The notes beneath the pieces are model-generated. The model was not told the origin of the DNA, did not search any database, and saw only the letters and a program-made list of their open reading frames with translations. 64,000 nucleotides of DNA from Methylobacterium sp. 77 (GTDB lineage: Bacteria; Pseudomonadota; Alphaproteobacteria; Rhizobiales; Beijerinckiaceae): assembly GCF_000372825.1 (NCBI RefSeq), contig NZ_KB910516.1:2585825-2649824 (forward strand), in the 5' to 3' direction. Below are positions 8,869 to 18,086 of the stretch, piece after piece. The position numbers and the translations under genes are program-made. Each line of letters starts with the position of its first letter. Within the stretch, counting starts at the first letter, position 1.

Positions 8869-9332
8869 TGATATCTCCAAAAGCTTCGAGACCCGAGGGA
8901 CAGGCAACTTCAACTCGGCGATGACCGAAGTTCGTTTGCCTTTATTTGTTAGTCGGCTGGCCGTTGGTGCCCTTCCGACTCTGCCCCGGGGTTTCCCCAG
9001 TGCGTATTCACTCTGTGCGAGAGGGTTCGAACCGGCAACTCGGAATCGTGAATGCCACGGCGGTTCTGAACTGCTGTGGCGGCGCTGCAACGTTTGTCAG
9101 GCGGCAAATGATGTCGTCGGCTGGGTTGGTTGCTATTCAGCCGGCAAGCCATGAGCAGATAGGCAATGCAGCCTAGCGTGCTAGTGGAGTTAATTAGTCC
9201 CTTCGATGCAGGCTGAGCTTAGTTTTTGTGCTCCGCAACGTCGTCGAAACGTCATGAAGCACGGTGGCAGTGTCCTCAGCCGGCCTATATCGCCGTCTCG
9301 TCGACGGCCGGAGTGAGAGAAGGGGCGGTGGC
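8869..9332. other. Intergenic region between porin and aspartase
   Basis: No convincing gene is seen in these 464 bases on either strand. The part next to the porin (8869-8960) must hold its promoter and leader; the GGAGAT ribosome site is at 8872-8877. Around 9175-9190 there is a small inverted repeat (CTAGC-GT-GCTAG) of uncertain meaning. No clear intrinsic terminator for aspA was found. Confidence 0.5.
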
Positions 9333-10838
9333 TCAGGCCGACGGAGCGTTCCGCCTCACGCGGGACGGCCTTGTCATCGCCTCGAGCTCGAGAAGGTGGT
9401 CGAGTTGGCTCTGCGTCAGCAACCCTTCTTCCAGCACGATATCAGCGACCGGCCGATTCTCTGCCAATGCGCGCTGAGCGACCCTGGAACAGGCTTCATA
9501 TCCCAGTGCCGGGACCAGGGCGGTCACGAGTCCGATCGAACCATGGACGAGCGAGCGGCAGCGTTCGCGGTCGGCCTCGATTCCTTCGATGCAGCGCTTG
9601 GTGAGGGTATCGACCGCGGCGGTCAGCATGCGCAGCGAGCTGAGGACGCAATATCCGATGGTCGGCTCGAAAGCGTTGAGCTGAAGCTGCCCCCCCTCGG
9701 CACAGAGGGTCACGGTGAGATCGTGGCCGATCACCAGGAAGGCCACCTGATTGACCACTTCCGGAATCACCGGGTTGACCTTGCCCGGCATGATCGAGGA
9801 GCCGGCCTGGACCGCAGGCAAACGGATTTCGCCGAACCCGGTGCGAGGTCCGCTGGAGAGAAGGCGCAGATCGTTGCAGATCTTGGAGAGTTTCACCGCC
9901 ACGCGCTTGAGCACGCCCGAGAACAGGACGAACGCGCCGAGATCGGACGTCGCCTCGATCAAATTCGAGGCGAGGATCATGTGCTGCCCGGAGGTGCGTG
10001 ACAGCTCCTCGACCGCCAGGGACGCGTAGCGAGGATCGGCGTTGATCCCCGTACCGATGGCGGTGGCACCGAGATTGACCTCGCGGAACAGGCCGACGAT
10101 CTCGTTCAGCCTGGCGACATCCTCCTTCATCGTTGCGTGGAACCCGTCGAATTCCTGACCGAGGGTCATGGGCACCGCATCCATGAGCTGGGTGCGGCCC
10201 ATCTTGAGGACGTCGGCGAACTCCACGGCCTTGCCTTTGAAGGCATAGGCGAGATCGTCGAGCGCCTTGATGAGGGGCTGGGTCGCGAAGATGACGGCCA
10301 GGCGCAGGGCGGTCGGATAGGCGTCGTTGGTGGATTGCGCCATGTTGACGTCGTCGTTGGGGTGAAGCGCCTCATAATGCCCCAGCGGGTGCCCCATCAG
10401 TTCCAGTGCGACGTTCGCGATGACCTCGTTGGCATTCATGTTTGTCGATGTGCCGGCGCCGCCCTGGATGGCATCGACCACGAAGGATTCCGCAAAGCGC
10501 GGTTCGGTGGCGACCATGGCGCAGGCGCGGTCGATGGCATCCGCCTTTTGGGCGGACAGATATCCGAGCCGCCTATTGGCGCGGGCGGCCGCCTGCTTCA
10601 CCAATGCAAGGCTTCGGACGAATTCGGGAAAGTGCCCGACCGGCACGCCGGTAATGGGAAAGTTGGCGACCGCGCGCTTGGTGTGGATGCCCCAATAGGC
10701 ACCGGCCGGCACCTCGCCGTAACCGAGGAGATCGTGCTCCGTCCGCGTTTGCGCGCCTTCCATCTCGACGGTTCGAACTGTCGCGATGGCGATGTTCTCG
10801 GTCGGCGCCTCGGTAGCGGTCTGCGTTTCCGTCGCCAT
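9333..10838 (-). CDS. aspA: Aspartate ammonia-lyase (aspartase)
   Basis: A 501-residue enzyme of the fumarase/aspartase superfamily that converts L-aspartate to fumarate and ammonia in the cytosol. The superfamily signature GSSIMPGKVNP lies at about 345-355, and other active-site blocks are visible (GGAGTSTNMNANEV, MAQSTNDAYPTALR, GRTQLMDAVPMTLGQEF). The stretch NEVIANVALELMGHPLG favours aspartase over fumarase. The first 28 residues are a nonconserved Thr/Ala-rich tail, making it slightly longer than the usual 470-480. It is last in a likely dctA-binding protein-aspA transcript, so imported aspartate would feed directly to fumarate and ammonia. Confidence 0.93.
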   Translation of the reverse strand: MATETQTATEAPTENIAIATVRTVEMEGAQTRTEHDLLGYGEVPAGAYWGIHTKRAVANFPITGVPVGHFPEFVRSLALVKQAAARANRRLGYLSAQKADAIDRACAMVATEPRFAESFVVDAIQGGAGTSTNMNANEVIANVALELMGHPLGHYEALHPNDDVNMAQSTNDAYPTALRLAVIFATQPLIKALDDLAYAFKGKAVEFADVLKMGRTQLMDAVPMTLGQEFDGFHATMKEDVARLNEIVGLFREVNLGATAIGTGINADPRYASLAVEELSRTSGQHMILASNLIEATSDLGAFVLFSGVLKRVAVKLSKICNDLRLLSSGPRTGFGEIRLPAVQAGSSIMPGKVNPVIPEVVNQVAFLVIGHDLTVTLCAEGGQLQLNAFEPTIGYCVLSSLRMLTAAVDTLTKRCIEGIEADRERCRSLVHGSIGLVTALVPALGYEACSRVAQRALAENRPVADIVLEEGLLTQSQLDHLLELEAMTRPSRVRRNAPSA

Positions 10839-10936
10839 CGGTTTCTCCTGAGCGCCGCGCTAACGGCGGGTCCGCCGAAGGCCACATGCGGCGGATGAAC
10901 CGTCAAGCGCCGTGAAGGTGCAATCCTGACATCGGC

Positions 10937-11836
10937 TCAATCCTGAAGCCCGATGACCTGAAAGTTCGTCCTCAACTCATCCGACATCGGCACGTTCAGG
11001 CGTTCGCCATTCGGCAGTCGCTTGAGAAACCAGCGCTCGTAGATCCAGCGCAGCTCGCGCGCTTCGGCGAGGCGCTCAAACGTGGCGGTGACCAGGCTGG
11101 CGAATTGCCCGTCATCCTTGCGGAACATCAGGCCATAAGGCTCGAAGGAGAGCTTGTCGGGGAGTACGGTATAGGACGTCCCGTCCGGTCCGGCCGCTGC
11201 GATGAGACCGTAGAGGAGGACGTCATCGAGGCCCAATGCATCGGCCCGTCCGTCTTTCACCATGGCGAAGGACTCAGCATGGTCGTGGCCGGTGACGATA
11301 GTCGTGGATATGTTGAGTCGCGCCACGAGGGCGCGCAACGCCGCCTCGTTGGTGGTTCCGGCGGTGACCGCGACAGTCTTGCCGGCCAGATCGCGATAGG
11401 ATGCGATCGCTGCGCCGCGTTTCACGAGCAGCTTCGTGGCGCTGAAATAGGTCACAGGCGAGAACGCCACCTGCTTGCGGCGCTCGGCATTCGCCGTGGT
11501 CGACCCGCACTCGATGTCGATCTTGCCTGACGTCACCGCGGCGATCCGGGTTTCCGAGGTCACGGGTTCATAGCGCACGGTGAGATCGTTCCGGCCGATC
11601 TCCTTGCCGATCGCGTCGACCACCTCCAGGCACAGATCGATCGCATAACCGATCGGATGCCCGGTGCCGTCCTTGAACGAGAAGGGCAACGAGTTCTCGC
11701 GATAACCGAGCGTGACGGTGCCCGACTGACCGATCTTCTGAAGGGTCCCGGTCAGAACGTCGATGGCAGCCGCCGGCGTGGGCCCCAATGCCAGGACCAG
11801 CGCTCCGGCGGCGGCCATCATGCCTTTCATGCGCAT
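10937..11836 (-). CDS. Second GltI-like amino acid-binding protein
   Basis: A 299-residue periplasmic binding protein clearly homologous to GltI: LTGTLQKIGQSGTVTLGYRENSLPFSFKDG near the mature N terminus and VTSETRIAAVTSGKIDIECGSTTAN in the ligand site. A signal peptide covers residues 1-24 (ending AAA). The start may be ATG 11836 or 11830. No permease or ATPase accompanies it; it lies between a symporter gene (60-base gap) and aspA (98-base gap). It may share the GltJKL membrane complex encoded 4 kb away, or act as a sensor partner. Family is certain; partner is inferred. Confidence 0.88.
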   Translation of the reverse strand: MRMKGMMAAAGALVLALGPTPAAAIDVLTGTLQKIGQSGTVTLGYRENSLPFSFKDGTGHPIGYAIDLCLEVVDAIGKEIGRNDLTVRYEPVTSETRIAAVTSGKIDIECGSTTANAERRKQVAFSPVTYFSATKLLVKRGAAIASYRDLAGKTVAVTAGTTNEAALRALVARLNISTTIVTGHDHAESFAMVKDGRADALGLDDVLLYGLIAAAGPDGTSYTVLPDKLSFEPYGLMFRKDDGQFASLVTATFERLAEARELRWIYERWFLKRLPNGERLNVPMSDELRTNFQVIGLQD

Positions 11837-11896
11837 TGTCCGCTTCCCGTCCTGCCCTCTGGTTGCCGGTCGACCGCTTTTGCCCGACGGCTCCGG

Positions 11897-13174
11897 CTAT
11901 TCGGCCGGCTCCGGAATGGAAGAAACCTCGCGGTCAAGGCTCTGGTCGGTCAATTCAAGCTGGCCCTCCCACTTCGCGACGGCGACGGTGGCGACGCTGT
12001 TCCCCAGCACGTTGGTGGCGGAGCGGCCCATATCGAGGAACTGGTCGATGCCGATGATGAGCAGCAGGCCGGCTTCCGGGATATGGAAGGTCGAGAGTGT
12101 TGCCGAGATCACCACCAGCGACGCGCGCGGCACGCCGGCCATACCCTTCGACGTCACCATCAGAAGAAGCAGCATGGTCATCTGCTGTCCGAGCGTCAGC
12201 GGGATGTTGTAGGCCTGCGCGATGAACATCACCGCGAAGGTGCAGTACATCATCGAGCCGTCGAGATTGAACGAGTATCCCATCGGAAGAACGAACGAGG
12301 TGATCTTGTTCGGCACGCCGAAGCGCTCGAGGTTCTGCAGGGTTTTTGGATAAGCCGCCTCGCTCGATGCGGTAGAGAAGGCGAGGAGGAACGGCTCCTT
12401 GATGAGGTTGAGGAGGCGCCTCATCTGGCTCCCAACGAGCAGGAAGCCGGCAAAGGCCAGGAGGCACCACAGCATCGCGAGGCTGAAGTAGAACTCCACC
12501 ATGAACTTGCCGTAGGTCACCAGCACGCCGATGCCCTGCGTCGTAATCGTCGCCGCAATCGCCGCGAACACTGCCACCGGCGCGAACCCCATCACGTAAC
12601 CGGTGATCTTGAGCATGACATCGGCGAGGCCCTCGATGCCTTCAGCGAGGAGCTTACCCTTCTCCCCGAGGGCGGCGAGCGCCACGCCGAAGAAGATCGA
12701 GAACACGACGATCTGGAGGATCTCGTTGTTCGCCATCGCCTCAACCGGGCTCTTCGGGACCAGATGGGTCACGAACTCCTTGAGCGAGAGCGAAGCGGCC
12801 TTGAGATTCGTGGTCGCACCGGCATCGGGCAGCGGCAGGTTCAGGGCATCGCCGGGCCGAAGGATGTTGACCATCACGAGGCCCAGCAGCAGCGAGCAGA
12901 GTGAGGCGCCGACGAACCAAAGCATCGCCTTGCCACCGACGCGGCCGACGGAGGCCGTATCGCCCATATGCGCGATGCCGACGACGAGGGTCGAGAAAAC
13001 CAGAGGCGCGATGATCATCTTGATCAGACGCAGGAAGATGTCACTGATGAGGGCGATGTAGCCTGAGATTTCCTTGGACGTCTGCGGGTCCGGCCACGTC
13101 ACGTTACAGAGATAGCCGACCGCGATCCCGAGAAGCATGCCGATGAAGATATAGGTCGTCAGCCTGGACTGCAT
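11897..13174 (-). CDS. Dicarboxylate/amino acid:cation symporter (DctA/GltP family)
   Basis: A 425-residue inner-membrane symporter of the DAACS family that takes up C4-dicarboxylates or glutamate/aspartate with protons or sodium. The first re-entrant loop STASSEAAYPKTL and the NLDGSMMY/ITSFVLPMGYSFNLDG substrate motif are present, with about eight membrane helices. The start is set at ATG 13174, preceded by GGGGAAA and followed by MQSRLTTYIFIGMLLGIAVGY; an earlier in-frame ATG at 13234 gives a charged tail not seen in the family. Its neighbours aspA and a GltI homologue favour aspartate/glutamate as substrate, but dctA is an equally valid family name. Confidence 0.9.
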   Translation of the reverse strand: MQSRLTTYIFIGMLLGIAVGYLCNVTWPDPQTSKEISGYIALISDIFLRLIKMIIAPLVFSTLVVGIAHMGDTASVGRVGGKAMLWFVGASLCSLLLGLVMVNILRPGDALNLPLPDAGATTNLKAASLSLKEFVTHLVPKSPVEAMANNEILQIVVFSIFFGVALAALGEKGKLLAEGIEGLADVMLKITGYVMGFAPVAVFAAIAATITTQGIGVLVTYGKFMVEFYFSLAMLWCLLAFAGFLLVGSQMRRLLNLIKEPFLLAFSTASSEAAYPKTLQNLERFGVPNKITSFVLPMGYSFNLDGSMMYCTFAVMFIAQAYNIPLTLGQQMTMLLLLMVTSKGMAGVPRASLVVISATLSTFHIPEAGLLLIIGIDQFLDMGRSATNVLGNSVATVAVAKWEGQLELTDQSLDREVSSIPEPAE

Positions 13175-13222
13175 CGCGTTTCCCCACCGGCAAGATCGAC
13201 TTCTGATCTGCATGGCAAGACC

Positions 13223-13238
13223 TGCATGACGCATGCCA
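13223..13238 (-). promoter_or_regulatory. Possible sigma-54 promoter of the symporter operon
   Basis: On the minus strand TGGCATGCGTCATGCA has the invariant GG-N10-GC spacing and matches TGGCAC-N5-TTGCW except at two bases. Transcription would begin near 13212, some 38 bases before the symporter ATG. Genes for C4-dicarboxylate symporters are classically RpoN-dependent. It is weaker than the site at 58897. The rest of the 329-base gap (13175-13503) shows no gene and no clear terminator. Confidence 0.3.
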
Positions 13239-13503
13239 TTGCCATCGACGTCGCATCACGAAGTTACGATGCTCAGCGATACCACCGCGACCGAGCGCCC
13301 CCGCATGCTGCAGGTGCGAACACTCGGTTCTGCTTCCGGCACGATGACCAAGCTCTCCATTATGACGATGTGTAAGGAGGCTATTCTATTTCCATTGTCG
13401 CGCAAGCGCTGATCGGATGTTCTCCCGACCGACTTCTAAAGGCCAATCTTAAAGTCGGCGCTCTTGCCGAGAGCCCCAGACTCCGATGGGGATGTCCGGT
13501 GCG

Positions 13504-14121
13504 TCAATGCGGCCGCAGGCCTGACGCGACCCTCGCCGCTTTGCGGATCGCTTCCGGGTGCGGCTCGCCGGCCGGAACGACCCAGCTTCCGCCGACACAG
13601 AGGACCTGGCTGATCGCGAGCCAGTCCGGCGCAGTCGCTTCGGTGATTCCACCGGTCGGGCAGAAGTGCACCTGTCCAAACGGTCCAGTGAGCGCCTTCA
13701 GCGCCTTGATCCCTCCAGCGGCCTCCGCCGGGAAGAACTTGAAGCGGTCGAGGCCATGGTCGAGGCCACGCATGATGTCGGCGGCATTGGCAACGCCTGG
13801 CAGGAAGGGGATGCCGCGATCGATCGCGGCCTTCGTGAGAGGATCGGTGAGACCGGGACTGACGATGAATTGCGCCCCGGCCTCCATCGCCGCATCGAGA
13901 TCTCGTTCATTGAGGACGGTGCCGGCACCCACCACCGCACCCTCGACTTGAGCCATGATGCGGATGACCTCCAGGGCGGAGGATGTCCGCAGAGTCACCT
14001 CCAGCGCCGTGAGTCCCCCGTCGACCAACGCCATGGCGATGGCCTCGGCGTCGCTCGCCTTCTCGATCACGAGGACAGGGATTACGGGAACAGAGCGCAT
14101 CAGTGCGTCGATATTCGTCAT
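13504..14121 (-). CDS. eda: 2-dehydro-3-deoxy-6-phosphogluconate (KDPG) aldolase
   Basis: A 205-residue class I aldolase that splits KDPG to pyruvate and glyceraldehyde 3-phosphate, the last step of the Entner-Doudoroff pathway. The catalytic Glu is E41 (ALEVTLRT) and the Schiff-base Lys is K128 in RFKFFPAEAAGG. GAGTVLNERDL and CPTGGIT are further family blocks. The start at ATG 14121 gives the usual length; ten more in-frame codons upstream lack conservation. It lies 105 bases downstream of edd on the same strand. Confidence 0.93.
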   Translation of the reverse strand: MTNIDALMRSVPVIPVLVIEKASDAEAIAMALVDGGLTALEVTLRTSSALEVIRIMAQVEGAVVGAGTVLNERDLDAAMEAGAQFIVSPGLTDPLTKAAIDRGIPFLPGVANAADIMRGLDHGLDRFKFFPAEAAGGIKALKALTGPFGQVHFCPTGGITEATAPDWLAISQVLCVGGSWVVPAGEPHPEAIRKAARVASGLRPH

Positions 14122-14226
14122 TGAGAGGCATCCTTGCGAAAGGCGGAGCATCTATCGGTCAAGGGATCGACGCGCAGAGGTCAAGCGCGCCCTCTCCCGC
14201 GCAGGAGGGGGTGAAGGGGCTATTAT

Positions 14227-16050
14227 TTAAAGCCCCGCCGCAGCGAGCATCGCGGAAGCGCCCTGCTCGGCACCATCGGCGCCGTGCCGCATGAAGGCGA
14301 AGAGTTCACGCCCGGTCCCGAGAGCCGGCGGCGGTGCGGTGGCATCGCCCCTGGCATCCCACTCCGCCGGGTCGACGAGCGCCTGAAGCGCTCCGTCCTC
14401 GGCGCTGAGGCGGACGATGTCGCCGTCGCGCAGTTTCGCCAGCGGGCCGCCTCCGAGTGCCTCGGGGCTCAGGTGGATCGCTGCCGGCACCTTGCCGGAG
14501 GCGCCGGACATGCGGCCGTCGGTGACGAGGGCGACGCGGAATCCGCGATCCTGAAGCACGCCAAGTTGCGGCGTCAGCTTGTGAAGTTCGGGCATGCCAT
14601 TGGCCTTCGGCCCTTGGAAGCGGACGACGACGACGACGTCCCGCTCCAATTCACCGGCCTTGAAGGCAGCCATGACGTCGTCCTGGTCGTCGAACACCCG
14701 TGCCGGTGCCTCGACCGTCCAGCGCGACGGATCGACGGCGCTGGTCTTGAAAGTGGCCCGGCCGAGATTGCCCTTGACCAGCCGCATTCCGCCATCCGGC
14801 TGGAAGGCGTTTGCGGGGCCGCGCAGGATGCTTTCGTCATGCGAGGCCGCGGGCGCGTCCTCGAACACCAATACGTCATCGATCAGCTTGGGGTCACGGG
14901 CATGGTCGCGCAAACGGCCGCCGGCGACGGTCAGGATATCGTCGTGCAGCAGACCGGCATCGATGAGGCTGGCGATCACATAGGACATCCCGCCGGCGGC
15001 GTGGAAGTGGTTCACGTCTCCCGAGCCATTGGGATAGACCTTGGCGACCTGTGGGATGACGGCGGAGAGCCGGTCGAAATCTTCCCAGTCGATCAGGATG
15101 CCGGCCGCCCGCGCGATCGCCGGGAGGTGGATCGCGTGGTTGGTGGAACCACCGGTGGCCAGCAATCCGATGACGGCGTTGATGATCGCCTTCTCGTCGA
15201 CACAGCGGCCCAGGGGGCGGTAATCGTTGCCGGCGGCACCGATCTCGGTAAGTCGGTGAACGGCCGCGCGGGTGACGGCCTGGCGCAATTTCGTACCGGG
15301 ATTGATGAAGGACGCGCCTGGCATGTGCAGGCCCATCACATCCATCATCATCTGGTTGGAATTGGCGGTGCCATAGAACGTGCAGGTTCCAGCGCCGTGA
15401 TACGACGCGGATTCGGATTCGAGAAGCTCGTCGCGACCGACCTTGCCCTCTGCATAGAGCTGGCGGATGCGCTGCTTCTCCTTGTTGGCGAGGCCCGACG
15501 GCATCGGTCCGGCCGGGATCAGGATCTGCGGCAGGTGGCCGAAGCGGAGCGCGCCGATTAGCAGCCCCGGCACGATCTTGTCGCAGATGCCGAGCAGCGC
15601 CGCGCTGTCGAACATGCCGTGGCTTAGGCCCACCGCGGTGGACAGTGCGATGGTGTCCCGCGAAAACAGCGACAACTCCATGCCCCGCTGTCCTTGGGTC
15701 ACGCCGTCGCACATGGCGGGGACACCGCCCGCGACCTGCGCCGTGGCACCGACCTCGCGGGCGAAGAGCTTCATCTGCTCCGGGTAGCGGCCGTAGGGCT
15801 GATGCGCGGAAAGCATGTCGTTATAGGCGGTGACGATGCCGATATTCATCGTCCGGCCGGACTTGATCGCTGGCTTGTCCTCGCCGGACGCCGCGAACCC
15901 GTGAGCGAGGTTGCCGCAATTCAGCATCGGCCGATGCACGCCGGCATCGCGTTCGCGTGCGATCAGATCGAGATAGGCGCGCCGGCTCGCCTTCGAGCGC
16001 GCCACCACGCGCTCGGTCACGGCGGCGACTTCGGGGTGAAGCTCGGTCAT
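14227..16050 (-). CDS. edd: Phosphogluconate dehydratase
   Basis: A 607-residue IlvD/Edd-family dehydratase, the first enzyme of the Entner-Doudoroff branch, making KDPG from 6-phosphogluconate. Conserved Cys in [16 protein letters not shown] and [11 protein letters not shown] are the likely iron-sulfur ligands; the C-terminal block [22 protein letters not shown] is also typical. An AAGGA site supports the ATG at 16050 ([15 protein letters not shown]) over an upstream in-frame ATG at 16155. The 105-base gap to eda holds an inexact GC-rich inverted repeat (around 14190-14215) but no clear terminator, so the two are probably cotranscribed. Confidence 0.94.
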   Translation of the reverse strand: MTELHPEVAAVTERVVARSKASRRAYLDLIARERDAGVHRPMLNCGNLAHGFAASGEDKPAIKSGRTMNIGIVTAYNDMLSAHQPYGRYPEQMKLFAREVGATAQVAGGVPAMCDGVTQGQRGMELSLFSRDTIALSTAVGLSHGMFDSAALLGICDKIVPGLLIGALRFGHLPQILIPAGPMPSGLANKEKQRIRQLYAEGKVGRDELLESESASYHGAGTCTFYGTANSNQMMMDVMGLHMPGASFINPGTKLRQAVTRAAVHRLTEIGAAGNDYRPLGRCVDEKAIINAVIGLLATGGSTNHAIHLPAIARAAGILIDWEDFDRLSAVIPQVAKVYPNGSGDVNHFHAAGGMSYVIASLIDAGLLHDDILTVAGGRLRDHARDPKLIDDVLVFEDAPAASHDESILRGPANAFQPDGGMRLVKGNLGRATFKTSAVDPSRWTVEAPARVFDDQDDVMAAFKAGELERDVVVVVRFQGPKANGMPELHKLTPQLGVLQDRGFRVALVTDGRMSGASGKVPAAIHLSPEALGGGPLAKLRDGDIVRLSAEDGALQALVDPAEWDARGDATAPPPALGTGRELFAFMRHGADGAEQGASAMLAAAGL

Positions 16051-16200
16051 GGCAGATCCTTCCCTCGCTGATGCGAAGCCGCCTGCTGTCAGGAACGTAG
16101 AGGGCTCGTCTCGCAGGCGATAGATCGGCCGGCAAGCGATACGGTCAATGACCAACCCGGCACAGCACGTTTTAGGCCATCGCTAAGTGTTCGACGACGA

Positions 16201-16287
16201 TGGTGCGGACGGCGGGACTCGAACCCGCACAGCCTTTCAGCCGCAAGATTTTAAGTCTCGTGCGTCTACCGGTTTCGCCACGTCCGC
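16201..16287 (-). tRNA. tRNA-Leu (UAA)
   Basis: An 87-base cloverleaf on the minus strand: acceptor GCGGACG paired with CGTCCGC, D arm GCG...CGC, anticodon stem CGAGA/TCTTG around loop CTTAAAA (anticodon TAA), a long variable arm (class II, as expected for Leu) and T arm GCGGG-TTCGAGT-CCCGC. The 3' CCA is encoded. It reads UUA and UUG; UUA codons are rare in this GC-rich sequence. Confidence 0.97.
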
Positions 16288-16352
16288 ATACCCGCAAGAG
16301 CGGTAGCGATGCCGGGCCGGGAGATCAAGGCATCAGGATCGGGGAGACAAGA

Positions 16353-17522
16353 TCACGGCGCCCAGCCGTAGAGCCAGTCGTAGCGACGGCCCATTCCGGA
16401 CGGACCGAGGCGGCGCATCACGGCATTGCGGGCAAAGCCGACGAGCGGGCCGGCATGGTAGGTTCGGCCGTTGCCGCGCGCCGCGGATTGCACGCGCTTC
16501 GTGCGGGAGGCGCGCGTCGCGGCATAGGCGGCCAGTGATGTCGGCACGTCATCGGCCTTCAAGGTCAGGGCAAGGACGGCCGCATCCTCGATGGCGAGGG
16601 CCGCCCCCTGTGCCAGGAACGGCAGGACGGGATGGGCCGCGTCGCCGACGAGCGCGACCCGGCCCCGCGCCATGGGCCGTGCCGTAGGCCGGTCGACGAG
16701 GGACCAGACCAGCCAGGAATCCGGTGCGGTCAGGAGACCTGCCAGCACTGGAGTGGCATCGGGAAACTGGGCGCGCAGGACCGCCGGCTCACCAAGTTGG
16801 CCCCAATCCTCGCTGCCGAGCCGCTCGGGCACCACGGCGACGATGTTGATGCTCTGTCCGCCCTGAATCGGGTAATGCACGACGTGCCGGCGACGTCCGA
16901 GCCAGAGACCGGTCTCGTCACCCTGCAATTCGGGTGGGGCGGCCTCACGCGGGATCGTCGCGCGCCAAGCAGCCTCGCCACAGGATTTCAGCGGCTTGCC
17001 GTCGAAATGTCCGCGCAGGGTCGAGCGTACGCCGTCGGCTCCGACCACGAGGTCGACCGAAAGGGTCTCGGACTTCGAGCCCTGGCCACTCTCCAGCATC
17101 AGTTCGACGGAAACGTTCGACTCGACGAGCCCCTTCACGTCCCGCCCCATCAGCAGGCGGATCCCCGGCCGGCTTCGGACGGCGTCGAGCAGCAGCGTCT
17201 GGAGATCGGCCCGGTGGATGACGTAATAGGGCGCGCCGTGGCGCCCACGCAGCTCGGCGCCGAGATCGACGCCGCCAATCTCGCGGCCTGATCCGAGGGC
17301 GCGGACCACCACCCTCGGCGGTTCGCTCGCGGCCCTGCGAAGGGCCGCGCCGAGGCCGAGGCCGATCAGAACGCGGCTGGCGTTAGGCGATAGCTGCAGG
17401 CCCGCCCCGACCTCGCTGAATCCGGTCCTGCGCTCGATGAGCGTCACGCCATGCCCGGCGGCTTCGAGCGCGAGGGCGGCGGTCAGGCCACCGATTCCGG
17501 CGCCGACGATGGCGACGGTCAT
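16353..17522 (-). CDS. FAD-dependent aromatic-ring monooxygenase (salicylate hydroxylase-like)
   Basis: A 389-residue class A flavoprotein monooxygenase. It has the N-terminal dinucleotide-binding motif GAGIGGLTAALALE (residues 6-19), the DG motif VVGADGVRSTLRG in the middle and the GD motif ALVGDAAHPVLPFLAQGAALAIEDA near 275-300. This architecture fits salicylate or 3-hydroxybenzoate hydroxylase-like enzymes that use NAD(P)H and oxygen. The ATG at 17522 places the FAD motif at the usual distance from the start; no strong ribosome site is visible and upstream GTG starts are possible. No ring-cleavage genes lie nearby, so the substrate is open. Confidence 0.85.
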   Translation of the reverse strand: MTVAIVGAGIGGLTAALALEAAGHGVTLIERRTGFSEVGAGLQLSPNASRVLIGLGLGAALRRAASEPPRVVVRALGSGREIGGVDLGAELRGRHGAPYYVIHRADLQTLLLDAVRSRPGIRLLMGRDVKGLVESNVSVELMLESGQGSKSETLSVDLVVGADGVRSTLRGHFDGKPLKSCGEAAWRATIPREAAPPELQGDETGLWLGRRRHVVHYPIQGGQSINIVAVVPERLGSEDWGQLGEPAVLRAQFPDATPVLAGLLTAPDSWLVWSLVDRPTARPMARGRVALVGDAAHPVLPFLAQGAALAIEDAAVLALTLKADDVPTSLAAYAATRASRTKRVQSAARGNGRTYHAGPLVGFARNAVMRRLGPSGMGRRYDWLYGWAP

Positions 17523-17578
17523 ACTGCGAGACGCCGAGGGAACGTGTGAGCCGGTAGACACGGGGGGAGCTTGGGCGA

Positions 17579-17833
17579 TCAGGCGGCCTTGGCGCTGTGA
17601 TCGTCCCAGACGCTCGCGGCCGGATCGGCCGTTCCGGCCTTCAGGCCGGGCCGATAACGGTAGAGTGTCGAGCAATACTGGCAGATGATCTCCTCATCGG
17701 TCCCCATGTCGAGGAACACGTGCGGATGATCGAAGGGCGGCTTGGCGCCGATGCACATGAACTCCTTGGAGCCGACATGGATCACGGCGACCCCAAGGTC
17801 GTTGTGGAAATGCGGCACCGCCTTGTCAGCCAT
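17579..17833 (-). CDS. zf-CHCC zinc-finger protein (NDUFS6-like)
   Basis: An 84-residue protein with the CHCC zinc-finger pattern: Cys in EFMCIGAKPPFDHPHVFLDMG, its His, and Cys-x2-Cys in IICQYCSTLYRY. The same domain occurs in mitochondrial complex I subunit NDUFS6, and alphaproteobacteria carry short free-standing versions. An AGGA element precedes the ATG at 17833. It lies 56 bases upstream of the monooxygenase gene on the same strand. The zinc-binding fold is well supported; a role in respiratory complex I assembly is inferred from the family. Confidence 0.85.
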   Translation of the reverse strand: MADKAVPHFHNDLGVAVIHVGSKEFMCIGAKPPFDHPHVFLDMGTDEEIICQYCSTLYRYRPGLKAGTADPAASVWDDHSAKAA

Positions 17834-18086
17834 AGCCCGATCCTGCTTCTGGCCCGCCAGGGGTAGACCCCGCGCGGGCACCATTGCTCCGTCGGGGGCA
17901 TCCTCTACCCGCTCGGCCGCTTCAAACCTAGCGCCGACGTTCGCGCAAGCCTAGCCCGCATCCCAGGTCGCAGAACCGGAAAAGCCATCATCACCGGGTC
18001 GCTTTGCATCGTCGAGGCTTGGCCTCCCGCACGTGCCGCCGTAGATAGAGATCGATCACCGTCGCTTTTACGAAACCGCACGCGTC

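Noticed and set aside
9021..9050. tRNA-like sequence with GGTTCGAACC
   Set aside because: The T-loop-like palindrome is present, but flanking bases do not form a T stem, anticodon arm or acceptor stem on either strand.
8869..9090. N-terminal extension of the porin by 74 codons to ATG 9090
   Set aside because: The signal peptide and ribosome site at 8868 define the start; the extension is basic and would destroy export.
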